From Desulfovibrio sp. DV (lineage in GTDB: Bacteria > Desulfobacterota > Desulfovibrionia > Desulfovibrionales > Desulfovibrionaceae), in the NCBI RefSeq assembly GCF_001936595.1, contig NZ_MLBG01000045.1, forward strand, positions 1 to 32,963: a stretch of 32,963 bases of DNA, read 5' to 3'. Of this stretch, positions 1-7,756 are shown piece by piece. Every line of letters begins with the position of its first letter. Position 1 is the stretch's first letter. A program made the translations under genes and the position numbers. The notes below the pieces were generated by a model. The model did no database searches and was not told the DNA's origin. It worked only from the letters and a program-made list of their open reading frames with translations.

Positions 1-7
1 ATGCCTT

Positions 8-20
8 GCCGCCGGAGGCA
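8..20 (-). repeat. Partial copy of the GCCTCCGGCGGC repeat
   Basis: The 13-nt core gccgccggaggca is the reverse complement of the tgcctccggcggc motif at 5836, 5879 and 26946 and matches the copy at about 17162-17174. Only this end of the element is visible because the window begins here. It lies just downstream of the small exported-protein gene, the same gene-end position as the copy near 17,170. Confidence 0.5.
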
Positions 21-44
21 CTCTTCACTCTTCTCTCTCTTCCC

Positions 45-401
45 TTACTGCTGCGTGCGGGTGGCGCGCAGTTCGACTTTGCTGCCGCCTTTGGTGGTCA
101 GGGTGCCCACCAGTTCGTTGCCTTTGGCGTCGCCCTCGAAGATGTGGCCGCTGCCGTGGAACATATAGACATGGCCGTTAAAGATGGCTCCGACCACGTG
201 GTAGACGTTGGTTTCACCGGTGAGGGCACAGACCACCACCTCGGCTTTGACGGCATTGCCGTCCTGCTCGATGACGGCTGAAAGCGACGACCCGTAGAGC
301 GAACCGCGCCACATGCCGGCCACATCGGCCTCGGCCAGGGCCTGGGCCGAGTGGGTCAGGAGCAGGCAGGCCAGGAATGCAACGATCAGGGTACGGCACA
401 T
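45..401 (-). CDS. Small exported protein of unknown function
   Basis: A 118-residue protein. Residues 1-23 form a signal peptide with a basic start, a hydrophobic core and an ALA-type cleavage site before EADVAGMW. The mature part of about 95 residues has alternating short hydrophobic and polar stretches (around MWRGSLYG, SAVIEQDG and VVGAIFNGHVYMF), which suggests a small beta-rich periplasmic domain. I do not recognise a family. The start at 401 was chosen because GGAG lies 5 nt upstream and it gives a clean signal peptide; a start 12 nt upstream is possible. The much longer open frame upstream overlaps the glycosyltransferase and is rejected. It is probably the last gene of the unit with the glycosyltransferase and radical SAM protein, 68 nt after the former, with a hairpin between. 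Confidence 0.75.
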   Translation of the reverse strand: MCRTLIVAFLACLLLTHSAQALAEADVAGMWRGSLYGSSLSAVIEQDGNAVKAEVVVCALTGETNVYHVVGAIFNGHVYMFHGSGHIFEGDAKGNELVGTLTTKGGSKVELRATRTQQ

Positions 402-413
402 GGGGGACTCCAT

Positions 414-439
414 CCTGCGCTTGCGGCATGCAGCGCAGG
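414..439 (-). other. Intercistronic hairpin
   Basis: Perfect 8-bp arms cctgcgct (414-421) and agcgcagg (432-439) with a 10-nt loop lie between the glycosyltransferase stop and the small exported-protein start. There is no T-run, so it is more likely an mRNA-stabilising or attenuating stem than a terminator. Confidence 0.35.
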
Positions 440-469
440 CGTACGGCAAAGGCGGCAACGCGCCGGGGG

Positions 470-1588
470 CTAGGGCTGGGCTCCAGGCTCGTCCGGGGCC
501 GGTGCGCCGGATAGCACCCGGGCAAACACAGCTTCGTGGCGAAGAACCATCGCTTCCATGGAATAGAGTGTTTCGGCGCGTGTCCGGGCGTTTTTGCCCA
601 TGGCCAGCCGTCTGTCTTCGTCGGCCAGCAGGCTGGCGATATTTTCGCCCAGGGCCTCGGGGTTGCGCGGCGGGCACAAGAGGCCGGTTGTCTCGGGCAC
701 GACCAGATCGGGGATGCCGCCGACAGCCGTGGCCGCGACAGGCAGGCCCATGGCCATGGCTTCCAGGAGCACGTTGGGCAGGCCTTCGCGCACCGACGAC
801 AGGACGACGACCGAGGCTTGTTGGAAGAAGGGTCGCGGATCGGGCGTGGATGGATACGTGCGGATAAGGCCGCGCACGGGGCTTCGGGTGGCCAGCGTGC
901 GCACCCGGGTGCGCAGCGGCCCGTCGCCAACCAGCCACAACTCGGCCCGGGGGCGCTTGGCCGCGACATACTCAAAGGACCGGATGAGCGTCTCGTGGTC
1001 CTTGTCTTCGCAAAACCGGGCCAGGCACAGCACGACCTCGCGCACGGGGCGCAGGTCGTCTGGCGGCGGCAGGAAGTGGCCGGTGTCCACGCCGTTGGGG
1101 ATGCAGGTGATTTTTGCCGCCGGCCGGCCCATGGCCGTCAGTTCCCGGGCCAGGGGTGCGGCATTGACGATGTGATGGGCGCAAAGGCCCTTCAAGAAGC
1201 GTTCGTGCTGGCGCTTGATGGCCCCGCCGCCGCGGCAGGTGCCGATGACGGCGGACAGGCCCTGGGTCTTGGCAAAGACCCGGCCCCAGATGTTGGGCAT
1301 GGCGGTCAGGGGCACGAGCAGGTCCGGGCGATGTTCTTTGAGCGCCCGCCGCAAAGCCAGGAGTGAGCCCAGTCCGACAGTGGGGTAGGGCGAGAGCCAG
1401 GTGAGCGGGATGCCGCCGGCCTCGGCCCGTGGGGCGAAATCGCGCACGTCGGCGAGCATCCAGAATTCCGGGGAAAAGCGCGTCCGGTCCAGGCGCAGCC
1501 CCAGTTCCAGGGCCTGGCGCTGGGTTCCCCCAAACGCCAGGTCCTGAAGCAGGAAGACGACACGGGCGGGTTTCGTGGCGTGGGGCAT
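470..1588 (-). CDS. GT4-family glycosyltransferase
   Basis: A 372-residue cytoplasmic GT-B glycosyltransferase, predicted to transfer a sugar from a nucleotide-sugar to an unidentified acceptor. The N-terminal domain shows the glycine-rich acceptor-side motif FGGTQRQALELG near residue 20. The C-terminal domain has the family 4 donor-binding signature: LARFCEDKDHETLI, then LWLVGDGPLR, then the EX7E-type segment SVREGLPNVLLEAMAMGLPV followed by GGIPDLV. The length is normal for GT4. The start at 1588 makes TGATG with the stop of the upstream radical SAM gene, a 1-nt overlap typical of translational coupling; the frame stays open further upstream only inside that gene. Pairing with a radical SAM/SPASM protein suggests joint modification of an envelope polymer or small product, but the substrate cannot be told from sequence. 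Confidence 0.9.
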   Translation of the reverse strand: MPHATKPARVVFLLQDLAFGGTQRQALELGLRLDRTRFSPEFWMLADVRDFAPRAEAGGIPLTWLSPYPTVGLGSLLALRRALKEHRPDLLVPLTAMPNIWGRVFAKTQGLSAVIGTCRGGGAIKRQHERFLKGLCAHHIVNAAPLARELTAMGRPAAKITCIPNGVDTGHFLPPPDDLRPVREVVLCLARFCEDKDHETLIRSFEYVAAKRPRAELWLVGDGPLRTRVRTLATRSPVRGLIRTYPSTPDPRPFFQQASVVVLSSVREGLPNVLLEAMAMGLPVAATAVGGIPDLVVPETTGLLCPPRNPEALGENIASLLADEDRRLAMGKNARTRAETLYSMEAMVLRHEAVFARVLSGAPAPDEPGAQP

Positions 1589-2802
1589 CAATAGCCCATG
1601 AGACCGCAGCAGCGGGTACACGAGGGCATGAGGCCCTCGGTGTGCAGGCTGGCCCGGAACTTGCGGTACGGCTCGCTGTTCCACAGCTCGGTGATGGTGT
1701 GGTCGCGCACGTTGCCGACGATGTAGTCGTGGTAGTCACGGCAGGGCGACATGTCGCCGTTGGAATCGAGCTCCACGGCCTGATAGATGGAGATGCACTG
1801 GTCGTAGCCGAAAGTGGAGTCGTGGTTGCTGTAGTATTCGCGCAGATTGTCCACGCCCGTCACATTGGGAATGATGTTGATGGGCGGATTTTTAAACCCG
1901 CTGGAGCGGCGTTTGAGTTCGGCCAACTGCTTGTTGAGCGTCTCATGGTCCTTGATGGTCCAATCGCCCACCCAGCCCCAATGGAGCTTGGGCTTGAAGC
2001 CGAAACGGCGTTCGAAATCCTCGTCGTGGGCCTTGGCGCTTTTCTCGTCGATCCACCAGGACAGATAGTAGACGAACAGGTCCACCCGGTCTTTGTAGGC
2101 CTCGTAAATGTCCACCAGATGATGGACGTTGGCGCTGGAGATGGTGGCCAGGGCGGCGACCAGCGGCAGATTGGTCTTATGGGCCTTCTTGGCTTCCTTG
2201 ATGGCGGAAAGCGATTCCTGGATGACCTTGTAGTTGTCGCCGCCGCCGGCCGAGGGCCGGGCCGCGTTGTGCGTCTCGGGCGAATGGCCGTCGATGGAAA
2301 TCTGGAGCAGGAACATGGGCGCGGCCGCCAGCCGATCCGCCGCAGCCACAAGGCCGGTGGCGTTGGTGGCAATGGACGTCGGCATCTTCAGTTCCGTGGC
2401 CCGTTCGATAATATCCAGCCAACCCTTGTACATGGTCGGCTCGCCGCCCCACAGGTAGACCGAGGGCCGGTGTCCGTTGGCTGCCAGATCTTCCAGCAGC
2501 GCCAGATAGCGCTCTGGCGATATTTCCTGCTTTTTCAAATCTTTGAGGTTGCACCCGTGCAAGAAGCCCTGGTCTCCCCACTGGCCGCAGGTGTGGCAGC
2601 GCAAGTTGCACATGTCCGTGATGCGAATCGACAACTGCCGGATGCTGCGGGCCTGTCCGGTCTGGGCCTGGGGATTGAGAAACGAAAACAGGAATTTCTC
2701 TTTCTCCACGGCCGCCAACCGACCGGCAATCCAGGGATGACGGGCCACCTTGACCGATTGCTTGAGAATCGTGCCAAGGGCGACGCTGCTGCGTTTGCTC
2801 AT
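1588..2802 (-). CDS. Radical SAM/SPASM domain protein
   Basis: A 404-residue protein. The radical SAM core begins around residue 55 and carries the CxxxCxxC [4Fe-4S] site as C65, C69 and C72 in DMCNLRCHTCGQWG; a WGGEPT motif follows. The C-terminal region has spaced cysteines (YDQC, MSPCRDY, and the terminal PSCTRCCGLMGY), typical of a SPASM auxiliary-cluster domain. SPASM enzymes modify peptides, proteins or small carbohydrates by radical chemistry; the substrate here is unknown. The start at 2802 has GGAGG 6 nt upstream. It is the first gene of a leftward unit (radical SAM, glycosyltransferase, small exported protein) and is divergent from the stress-protein gene across about 190 nt. No short precursor-peptide gene was seen beside it, so a RiPP role is unsupported. 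Confidence 0.9.
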   Translation of the reverse strand: MSKRSSVALGTILKQSVKVARHPWIAGRLAAVEKEKFLFSFLNPQAQTGQARSIRQLSIRITDMCNLRCHTCGQWGDQGFLHGCNLKDLKKQEISPERYLALLEDLAANGHRPSVYLWGGEPTMYKGWLDIIERATELKMPTSIATNATGLVAAADRLAAAPMFLLQISIDGHSPETHNAARPSAGGGDNYKVIQESLSAIKEAKKAHKTNLPLVAALATISSANVHHLVDIYEAYKDRVDLFVYYLSWWIDEKSAKAHDEDFERRFGFKPKLHWGWVGDWTIKDHETLNKQLAELKRRSSGFKNPPINIIPNVTGVDNLREYYSNHDSTFGYDQCISIYQAVELDSNGDMSPCRDYHDYIVGNVRDHTITELWNSEPYRKFRASLHTEGLMPSCTRCCGLMGY

Positions 2803-2933
2803 GAAGCCTCCAAAATAAGCCTGACGGCGAAATGTCGCCTTACGCCGAAAAGGCCCGTGGTTCAAGCCTTGTGAAAACAGCGCCCTGGTTGCTGCGCCGG
2901 AAGGCCCCGGAAAGAGGCCGGTCCGGAAAAAAC

Positions 2934-2962
2934 TTGCGGCCGGCAACCACCAGGGATATTGT
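2934..2962 (+). promoter_or_regulatory. Possible sigma-70 promoter of the Usp gene
   Basis: TTGCGG (2934-2939), a 17-nt spacer and TATTGT (2957-2962) lie 33 nt before the start codon. Spacing is ideal but the -35 match is poor, so this is tentative. Confidence 0.3.
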
Positions 2963-2995
2963 GAAATCGCGGCGGAAAAACCCGGGAGACCGCCT

Positions 2996-3448
2996 ATGTT
3001 GCCTCAAGTCAAAACCATTTTGCTGGCCGTGGATTTCTCCGAGGCCGCATCCCCCCTGGCCCAATACGCCAAACTCTTCGCCACCGGACTCAATGCCCGG
3101 CTTGTCGTCCTCTACGTTTCCCCGAGCATGAACCGCTATGCCAGCCTCTATGTGCCGGCCACCAGCATCCAGGCCCTGGTCGAACAGATACTCGAAGGAG
3201 CCAACCGCGTCATGGGCGAATTCATGGCCCGGCATTTTGCCGACGCCAAGGCCACGGGCCGGGTCGAGTACGGCTACGCACCGGAAAAAATAATCGAAAT
3301 CGCAACGATTGTCGGCGCAGACATGATCATCATGGGCACCCACGGCCGGCGCGGCGTCACCCGCATCCCTTTTGGGTCGGTGGCGGAAAAGGTGGTCAAG
3401 ACCGCCAAAATTCCCGTGCTGACCATCCGTCCGGGGGAAGGGGCCTAG
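2996..3448 (+). CDS. Universal stress protein (UspA family)
   Basis: A 150-residue single-domain Usp with a Rossmann-like alpha/beta fold. The N-terminal strand KTILLAVDFSE carries the usual aspartate, and the C-terminal ATP-binding motif G-x2-G-x9-G-S is complete at G114, G117, G127 and S128. It is therefore predicted to bind ATP, like MJ0577-type Usps. The length is normal. GGGAG lies 7 nt before the ATG. It is divergent from the radical SAM unit and convergent with the CoA ligase, so it is probably monocistronic. Usp proteins generally respond to starvation, oxidative or energy stress; the specific role here is not visible. Confidence 0.92.
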   Translation: MLPQVKTILLAVDFSEAASPLAQYAKLFATGLNARLVVLYVSPSMNRYASLYVPATSIQALVEQILEGANRVMGEFMARHFADAKATGRVEYGYAPEKIIEIATIVGADMIIMGTHGRRGVTRIPFGSVAEKVVKTAKIPVLTIRPGEGA

Positions 3449-3464
3449 CCGGGACGGCGCTGGT

Positions 3465-3523
3465 CCGGGGCGCGGCCCCGGCCGTGAGGGCATTGCGGCC
3501 GGGCCGAAGCCGGCCTTATTCTT
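3465..3523 (+). terminator. Hairpins between usp and the CoA ligase gene
   Basis: Two stems follow usp. The first is a perfect 7-bp stem (3465-3471 with 3475-3481) without a T-run. The second, at 3497-3515, is a GGCC...GGCC stem with a CGAA loop, followed by ttattctt. The second resembles a weak Rho-independent terminator for usp, and its T-rich tail overlaps the stop codon of the convergent CoA ligase gene. Confidence 0.4.
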
Positions 3524-4817
3524 CCTCGATGCCGTTTCGGTCGTCGATGACCCGCCGGGTCTTGCCAAAGCTGCGCGGCAACGCGCCCGGCCCCAGGATG
3601 TCGATCCAGCCGCGCACGAAGAGGTGCTTGCGCATCTCGATGGAAATGGCTTCGGACAGGTTCTGGTCCTGCTCCGGGTTGACGCCGGGCTTGCGCTCCA
3701 CCCGGACCACCATCTGGTCCCGGCCGTCGCGGCGCACGAGCCGGATCTGGAATTCGCTGTCCACATCCTTAAACGTCGACAGGACGCTGGCGATCTGCCC
3801 CGGATAGATATTGACGCCGCGAAAGACGAACATGTCGTCCGAGCGCCCGAGAATCCGGTCGTGGCGCGGCAGGGTCAGGCCGCAGGGGCAGGGCTCGGGC
3901 ATAAGGCGCGTCAGATCCCTGGTGCGGTAGCGAATGAGCGGGGCGGCTTCCTTGCAAAGCGAGGTCACCACCATTTCGCCGACTTCCCCCGGAGCCACCG
4001 GAGCCAGCGTCACCGGATCGAGGACTTCCAGGATGAACATATCGGCCCAGTAGTGGATGCCGTCGTGGGCCGAACACTCCAGGCCCGCGCCCGGTCCGTA
4101 GAGTTCGGTCATGCCGGTGATGTCAAAGCTCTCGTCAATGTCGAGCCACTTCTCAAAGCGCCGTCGCATCTTGTCGGTGTGGGTCTCGGCCCCGAAAATG
4201 ACTTTTTTAAGCTTGATGCGCTTGCGCAGGTCGCGCTTGTGGACCTCCTCGGCCAAAAGGAGCGCCATGGAGGCAGTGGAGCATAAGCAGGTGGAGCCCA
4301 TGTCCTCCAGGAGCTGGAGATGGATCTCCATGTTGCCCGGACCAACCGGCAGGGCCATGGCCCCGAAATGTTCGCACCCGAGCTGGAAACCGGCCCCGGC
4401 CGTCCACAGGCCGTAGCCCACGGCGATCTGCACCCGGTCAAGGGTGGTCAGCCCGGCCAGCTCGTAGCAGCGGGCGAACATCTCCTTCCAGACGTCGATG
4501 TCGCGCTGGGTGTAGGCCAGGATCTTGCGCTTGCCCGTGGTGCCGGAGGAGGCGTGGATGCGCACGACCTTTTCCTCGGGCACGGACAACAGCGGCAGGG
4601 GGTAGCCCTGGCGCAGGTCCTCGACCGTGGTGACCGGCAGCCGGGCCAGATCGTCCAGGGTCAGGGTCTGGTGCGGCTCATAGCCGATGGCCGCCAATCG
4701 TTCCCGGTAGACGGGGTTGCCGGCAAAGGCGTGGCGGCAGGTCCAGTTCAGTCCGGCGGCCTGCTTTTCGGCCAGGGATTCCGGGGTCAGATGCGGCAAA
4801 AAACGGTGTGCGGTCAT
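3516..4817 (-). CDS. Phenylacetate-CoA ligase-like (PaaK family) AMP-forming ligase
   Basis: A 433-residue member of the adenylate-forming superfamily, PaaK branch, which activates an aryl or other carboxylate to its CoA thioester via an acyl-AMP. The P-loop-like motif SSGTTGK is at residues 90-96; TGMTELYGPG lies near the middle; RYRTRDLT, GRSDDMFVFRGVNIYP and the C-terminal catalytic lysine (K419 in PRSFGKTRRVID) follow. The length is normal for PaaK. The ATG at 4817 has GGAG at good distance; the frame open above it is rejected. It follows the DMT transporter gene by 35 nt on the same strand, so they may be co-transcribed. Phenylacetate catabolism genes are absent here. Such ligases are often paralogous in sulfate reducers, so the true substrate is uncertain. 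Confidence 0.88.
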   Translation of the reverse strand: MTAHRFLPHLTPESLAEKQAAGLNWTCRHAFAGNPVYRERLAAIGYEPHQTLTLDDLARLPVTTVEDLRQGYPLPLLSVPEEKVVRIHASSGTTGKRKILAYTQRDIDVWKEMFARCYELAGLTTLDRVQIAVGYGLWTAGAGFQLGCEHFGAMALPVGPGNMEIHLQLLEDMGSTCLCSTASMALLLAEEVHKRDLRKRIKLKKVIFGAETHTDKMRRRFEKWLDIDESFDITGMTELYGPGAGLECSAHDGIHYWADMFILEVLDPVTLAPVAPGEVGEMVVTSLCKEAAPLIRYRTRDLTRLMPEPCPCGLTLPRHDRILGRSDDMFVFRGVNIYPGQIASVLSTFKDVDSEFQIRLVRRDGRDQMVVRVERKPGVNPEQDQNLSEAISIEMRKHLFVRGWIDILGPGALPRSFGKTRRVIDDRNGIEEE

Positions 4818-4852
4818 GAACGGCTCCGGGGAAGCAAGATCGGTGGGGGCTT

Positions 4853-5719
4853 TTATCCGAAAACGGCAATAAAGAAAACGCCTACCACCATGACGGCCGC
4901 ACCGGGCAGGCGGTGGGCCAGGTCCTGTTCGTGAAAGACCAGCGCGCCAAGGAGCACGCCGAGAATGATGCTCAATCGTTTGACGGCGATGACATAGGAC
5001 ACCTGGGTCAGCGGCAGGGCGTGCATCTGGCAAAAAAGGCCCACGGCCTCAAGCAGGCCGGCAGTGGCAATGGCGTAGGGAAAACCGCCAAGCTCGCGCA
5101 CCGACTGGCGAAGCCGCCGGGCGGCAAAGGGCAGAAGGGCCAGGGCGCTTGCGGTGTAGATGCTGGCCGCCCACATGGCCGGGGAGGAGGCTTGCAGGCC
5201 AAGCTTGTCGAGATTGGCCCCGATGCTCCAGACCACGGCCACCAGGAGCATCAGGCGCGAGCCGGTGTTGGTCACCAGGGCCTTGATCGGCCCGAAAATA
5301 CCGTGGCGGCGTTCGCGCAAATTGAGCACGTAAGCCCCGACCGCGACCAGGGCGATGCCGACAAGGCCGCCGGGCCGGGGAAATTCGCCCAGGGTCAACG
5401 GCGAGGTGATGAGCAGAAACAGCGGGGTGAAGGCCAGCATGGGGAGGGCCAGGGACAGGTCGCCGCGGTTCAAGGCCAGCCCGTAGAGCCAGAAGGTGGC
5501 TCCGCCGAAGGCCCCGCCGACCAGGAGCAGCGGCCAGAAGGCCGGGGTGAAGACAGCCTCCGGGGAACCGACGGCAAACACCCATAAAAAGACGGCCGCC
5601 ACGGAACTGTAGAGGAGCATGGCCAGGGTGGGGTCGGTGCGGCCCATGGCCGCCTTGAGGAAGGTGTCCTTGACCGCCTGGGTTGTGGCCGTCACCAAAG
5701 ACAAGAAAAACCAGTTCAT
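4853..5719 (-). CDS. EamA/DMT-superfamily transporter
   Basis: A 288-residue, very hydrophobic inner-membrane protein with about ten predicted membrane segments in two related halves, the classic EamA (10-TM drug/metabolite transporter) plan. The first half runs from MNWFFLSLVTATTQ to about the loop LNLRERRHGIFGPIK near residue 145. The second half starts at SRLMLLVAVVWSIGANLDKLG and ends in AVMVVGVFFIAVFG. A conserved-type proline near PLTLGEFPRP fits the family. The start at 5719 begins at the first membrane helix; its Shine-Dalgarno is weak (AAGG about 15 nt upstream). The frame is open further upstream but there it reads through repeat DNA, so longer starts are rejected. The substrate is unknown. 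The CoA ligase gene follows by 35 nt. Confidence 0.85.
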   Translation of the reverse strand: MNWFFLSLVTATTQAVKDTFLKAAMGRTDPTLAMLLYSSVAAVFLWVFAVGSPEAVFTPAFWPLLLVGGAFGGATFWLYGLALNRGDLSLALPMLAFTPLFLLITSPLTLGEFPRPGGLVGIALVAVGAYVLNLRERRHGIFGPIKALVTNTGSRLMLLVAVVWSIGANLDKLGLQASSPAMWAASIYTASALALLPFAARRLRQSVRELGGFPYAIATAGLLEAVGLFCQMHALPLTQVSYVIAVKRLSIILGVLLGALVFHEQDLAHRLPGAAVMVVGVFFIAVFG

Positions 5720-5830
5720 GCGCCAGCCGTGCCGCCTTGTGCCCGGCCGCGCGGGCCGTTTTGGCGCACGGTACAGATGCCGGGCGGCCAGGGCAAGGAC
5801 GATGGTCGGCCAAGAGAGGGGAGAGAAGAG

Positions 5831-5935
5831 GGGAATGCCTCCGGCGGCCGGGGCGTGGAGGGAGAGAGACGGGAAGAGTGCCTCCGGCGGCCGGGGCCGT
5901 GAGGCCCCCGGACCCCCCAAAGGGGTTAAGGGGGG
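5831..5935. repeat. Tandem GCCTCCGGCGGCCGGGG repeat block
   Basis: The 18-nt motif tgcctccggcggccgggg occurs at 5836-5853 and again at 5879-5896, a 43-nt period. The second copy runs into a G/C-rich stem region (ggcccccggacccccc...ggggttaagggggg). The block sits in the roughly 725-nt spacer upstream of both the DMT transporter gene and the gene at 6446. No convincing gene was seen in this spacer. Confidence 0.65.
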
Positions 5936-6020
5936 ACGGCGTTGCCGCGACGGGGGACGGAAACGGGAACAAGAAATCGCGGCAGACGGGTAAGACCGCC
6001 CAGGCCAAGAACCCCGTGTC

Positions 6021-6094
6021 AACTTTTCCCTTTGCAGGGGTCCGGGGGTCCGGACCCCTGCAAAGGGAAAAGTTTGGAAAGGGGTTCCTGGCGT
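6021..6094. repeat. Long perfect inverted repeat of the same family
   Basis: The arms at 6021-6045 and 6050-6074 are perfectly complementary over 25 bp around a 4-nt loop (gggt). The right flank ggaaaggggtt extends the match to the copy at 17,110, whose reverse complement has the same order (aaccccttt, a cctgcaa-type core, ggggtccgg). Because it lies upstream of two divergent genes it is not an ordinary terminator. The remaining spacer (6095-6430) shows nothing I can name. Confidence 0.75.
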
Positions 6095-6445
6095 TGGCAG
6101 TTCGTCCGGTCGACTGCGGACCGGGACAGCCGGCATTTGAACTTGACGGAGACCACCGTTGCTCCTGCGGCCAGGGTATTCAGTCTGGTTCATCGTGTAA
6201 TGACGCATAAAGTTAACATGCTTTCCTGATAAAAAAACTTGCGCGTTCATGGCCGCTGTGTGATGCAATAGGCGACGCAGCCTTCCTGTATGGACGTGAA
6301 TTTCTTTGAAGTTCAAACCAGAAGGATGAAAGCCTGCCGTTCAGATGCGATGCGCCGCAACGATCGGTTGCGTTTCGTCTGATTTCGCGGAGTGAGAGAA
6401 TAGACTCAAGTTTCCAGAGAATGTTAACCCAAGGAGGAATCCAGT

Positions 6446-6709
6446 ATGAAAAAAGTATTCTTCATTTTTGCGCTTCTTGCCTCGGTTTGCGTCTCCAGCT
6501 TGGCCTTTGCCGGCGCAGACGACGCCAAATGGGTGGCCAAGTGCATTGCCGACAACAAGGACGAGAAGGTTTCCATTGAAGTCATCACCAAGTATTGCAC
6601 CTGCATGAACAACAAGATGGACGACAACGAAACCCTGTCCATCACGGCCTGGGAAAAGACGCATCCGACCGAGCGGGCCGCCTGCGACAAGGAATCGGGC
6701 TGGAAGTAA
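6446..6709 (+). CDS. Small exported cysteine-containing protein
   Basis: An 87-residue protein with a clear signal peptide (MKKVFFIFALLASVCVSSLAFA, cleavage before GADDAKW). The mature part of about 65 residues has four cysteines: one in VAKCIADN, a CxC pair in KYCTCM and one in RAACDKES, ending in GW. The pattern C-x(n)-YCxC-x(n)-AC-x(n)-GW looks like small periplasmic proteins whose cysteines form disulfides. I do not know a function. The start is secure: aaggagga lies 8 nt before the ATG. A strong terminator follows, so it is a monocistronic, probably well-expressed gene. Confidence 0.85.
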   Translation: MKKVFFIFALLASVCVSSLAFAGADDAKWVAKCIADNKDEKVSIEVITKYCTCMNNKMDDNETLSITAWEKTHPTERAACDKESGWK

Positions 6710-6770
6710 CCGGACGAGTCCCCGGTCCGGCCGTCCGGTCCGGTGCCGCAGGAAGCGGAGACCGTGTTGC

Positions 6771-6808
6771 CCGGGGCAGGACGCCATGTCCTGCCCCGGA
6801 TTTTATTT
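6771..6808 (+). terminator. Rho-independent terminator
   Basis: A perfect 12-bp G/C-rich stem (6771-6782 with 6788-6799), 5-nt loop, followed by attttattt. It lies 61 nt after the stop of the small exported-protein gene. Confidence 0.88.
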
Positions 6809-7228
6809 GGCGCAACCGGCGCGGCGTTTTATTCGGGAGGGGCCGGCGAAGGGCAGGCAGGGGGAGCGGTCGTGGGCCAGGTCCGTGACATCGCCAACGT
6901 CGTGTGCCGGCAACAACCCCGCCCCCGTAAGACAAACGACCGGAACCTGTGAGAGTTCCGGCCAGAGTCGTGGGGTTGGAGGGTTGTGGAGGTTGTGTGG
7001 GATGCGATCTATGGCTTGCCGGGAATGCTCCCCGGCCGGCTTGCTTGAGAATGGGCCGGGCCGCCGCGTCCAGACGCCACCGGTTGCGGCGACCGCCCAA
7101 CACAGTGGTGTATGCCGCTGTGTTGGAATCGTTTCTAGAGAAATTGAAATTAAGAATCAAGATCAAAATAGACGTTTTCGCAACTTTTCCCAGAACACAA
7201 CCCAATACACCGATTTTAAAGAACTTTG
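6809..7228. other. Non-coding spacer with an A+T-rich island and inverted repeats
   Basis: No convincing gene in about 420 nt. A stem with arms ccggaac (6940-6946) and gttccgg (6955-6961) is bracketed by acgac/gtcgt. Perfect 9-bp arms ccaacacag (7097-7105) and ctgtgttgg (7118-7126) surround a 12-nt spacer. From about 7127 to 7228 the DNA is strikingly A+T-rich compared with its surroundings (for example gaaattgaaattaagaatc). This could be the 3' end region of the NikL-like gene, which ends at 7229 on the minus strand, or foreign DNA. Confidence 0.5.
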
Positions 7229-7747
7229 TCAGGAGCCAGGGCCGGATGCCCGGCGTCGCCACCAGCTTGCACCGAGAACCAGATTGGCCAGGAGACTGAG
7301 GCCCAGAACCACATCCCGCCAGCCCGGACCGATGCCGGCTCCCGCGCCCGACCCGCCGGCAGCGCCAGTCCCGGCCACGGGTGCGGTCGCTGCCGTCACC
7401 TGCCCCGTCCCGCCCGCGTCCCCGGACCGAAGCTCCACCAGAATCTCCCGCACGGCCCGATGCCCCTGGCCGTCCGAGGCAGCCACCCGCCACAGGCCTC
7501 GCCCCGACGGCAGGAAGGCAAAGCCTCCCTGGCCGTCGGTACGGGCGCTCTGGTAGACCGACCCATCCGGGCCGGTCACCTGGACCTGGGCAAAAGCCAT
7601 GGGTTCTCCATCGGCGTAGAGAAACACCATGGCCCGGGCCGCACCCGGGTCCATCTCGCGGGAGCCGACGCCATGGGCGGCCGCAGCAACCGGGTGCCAG
7701 ACAGTCGCTGCCGCCGCCAACACCATCGCCGCAAGAATCCGGAACAT
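7229..7747 (-). CDS. NikL-like accessory protein of metal uptake
   Basis: A 172-residue protein. It has a signal peptide (about 1-24, ending VAAAAHG), an Ig/carboxypeptidase-regulatory-like beta domain (about 35-100: AMVFLYADGEPM, AFAQVQVTGPDG, TDGQGGFAFLP), a Gly/Ala/Thr-rich linker, and one C-terminal membrane helix (DVVLGLSLLANLVLGASWW) with a basic RRR tail. This architecture matches NikL-type components known beside ECF nickel/cobalt transporters. It would anchor in the inner membrane with the beta domain outside. It starts 9 nt after the stop of the DUF4198 gene, so the two are co-transcribed. No NikM/CbiM, NikQ or NikO gene is present here. The metal is uncertain; the divergent cbiC gene hints at cobalt. 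Confidence 0.7.
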   Translation of the reverse strand: MFRILAAMVLAAAATVWHPVAAAAHGVGSREMDPGAARAMVFLYADGEPMAFAQVQVTGPDGSVYQSARTDGQGGFAFLPSGRGLWRVAASDGQGHRAVREILVELRSGDAGGTGQVTAATAPVAGTGAAGGSGAGAGIGPGWRDVVLGLSLLANLVLGASWWRRRASGPGS

Positions 7748-7756
7748 AGGGAGTAC

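Noticed and set aside
1588-2802. Radical SAM protein as a RiPP maturase
   Set aside because: SPASM domains are common in RiPP enzymes, but no short precursor gene with a leader/core structure was found nearby, and the Nif11-like protein is 10 kb away with no core region.
5831-5900. CRISPR-like array
   Set aside because: There are only two copies of an 18-nt motif, the same motif occurs singly elsewhere, and there are no cas genes.
4853-6316. A 487-residue extended form of the DMT transporter
   Set aside because: The extra 199 residues read through the tandem repeat and the 25-bp inverted repeat and are Pro/Arg-rich without family features; the transporter begins at its first membrane helix at 5719.
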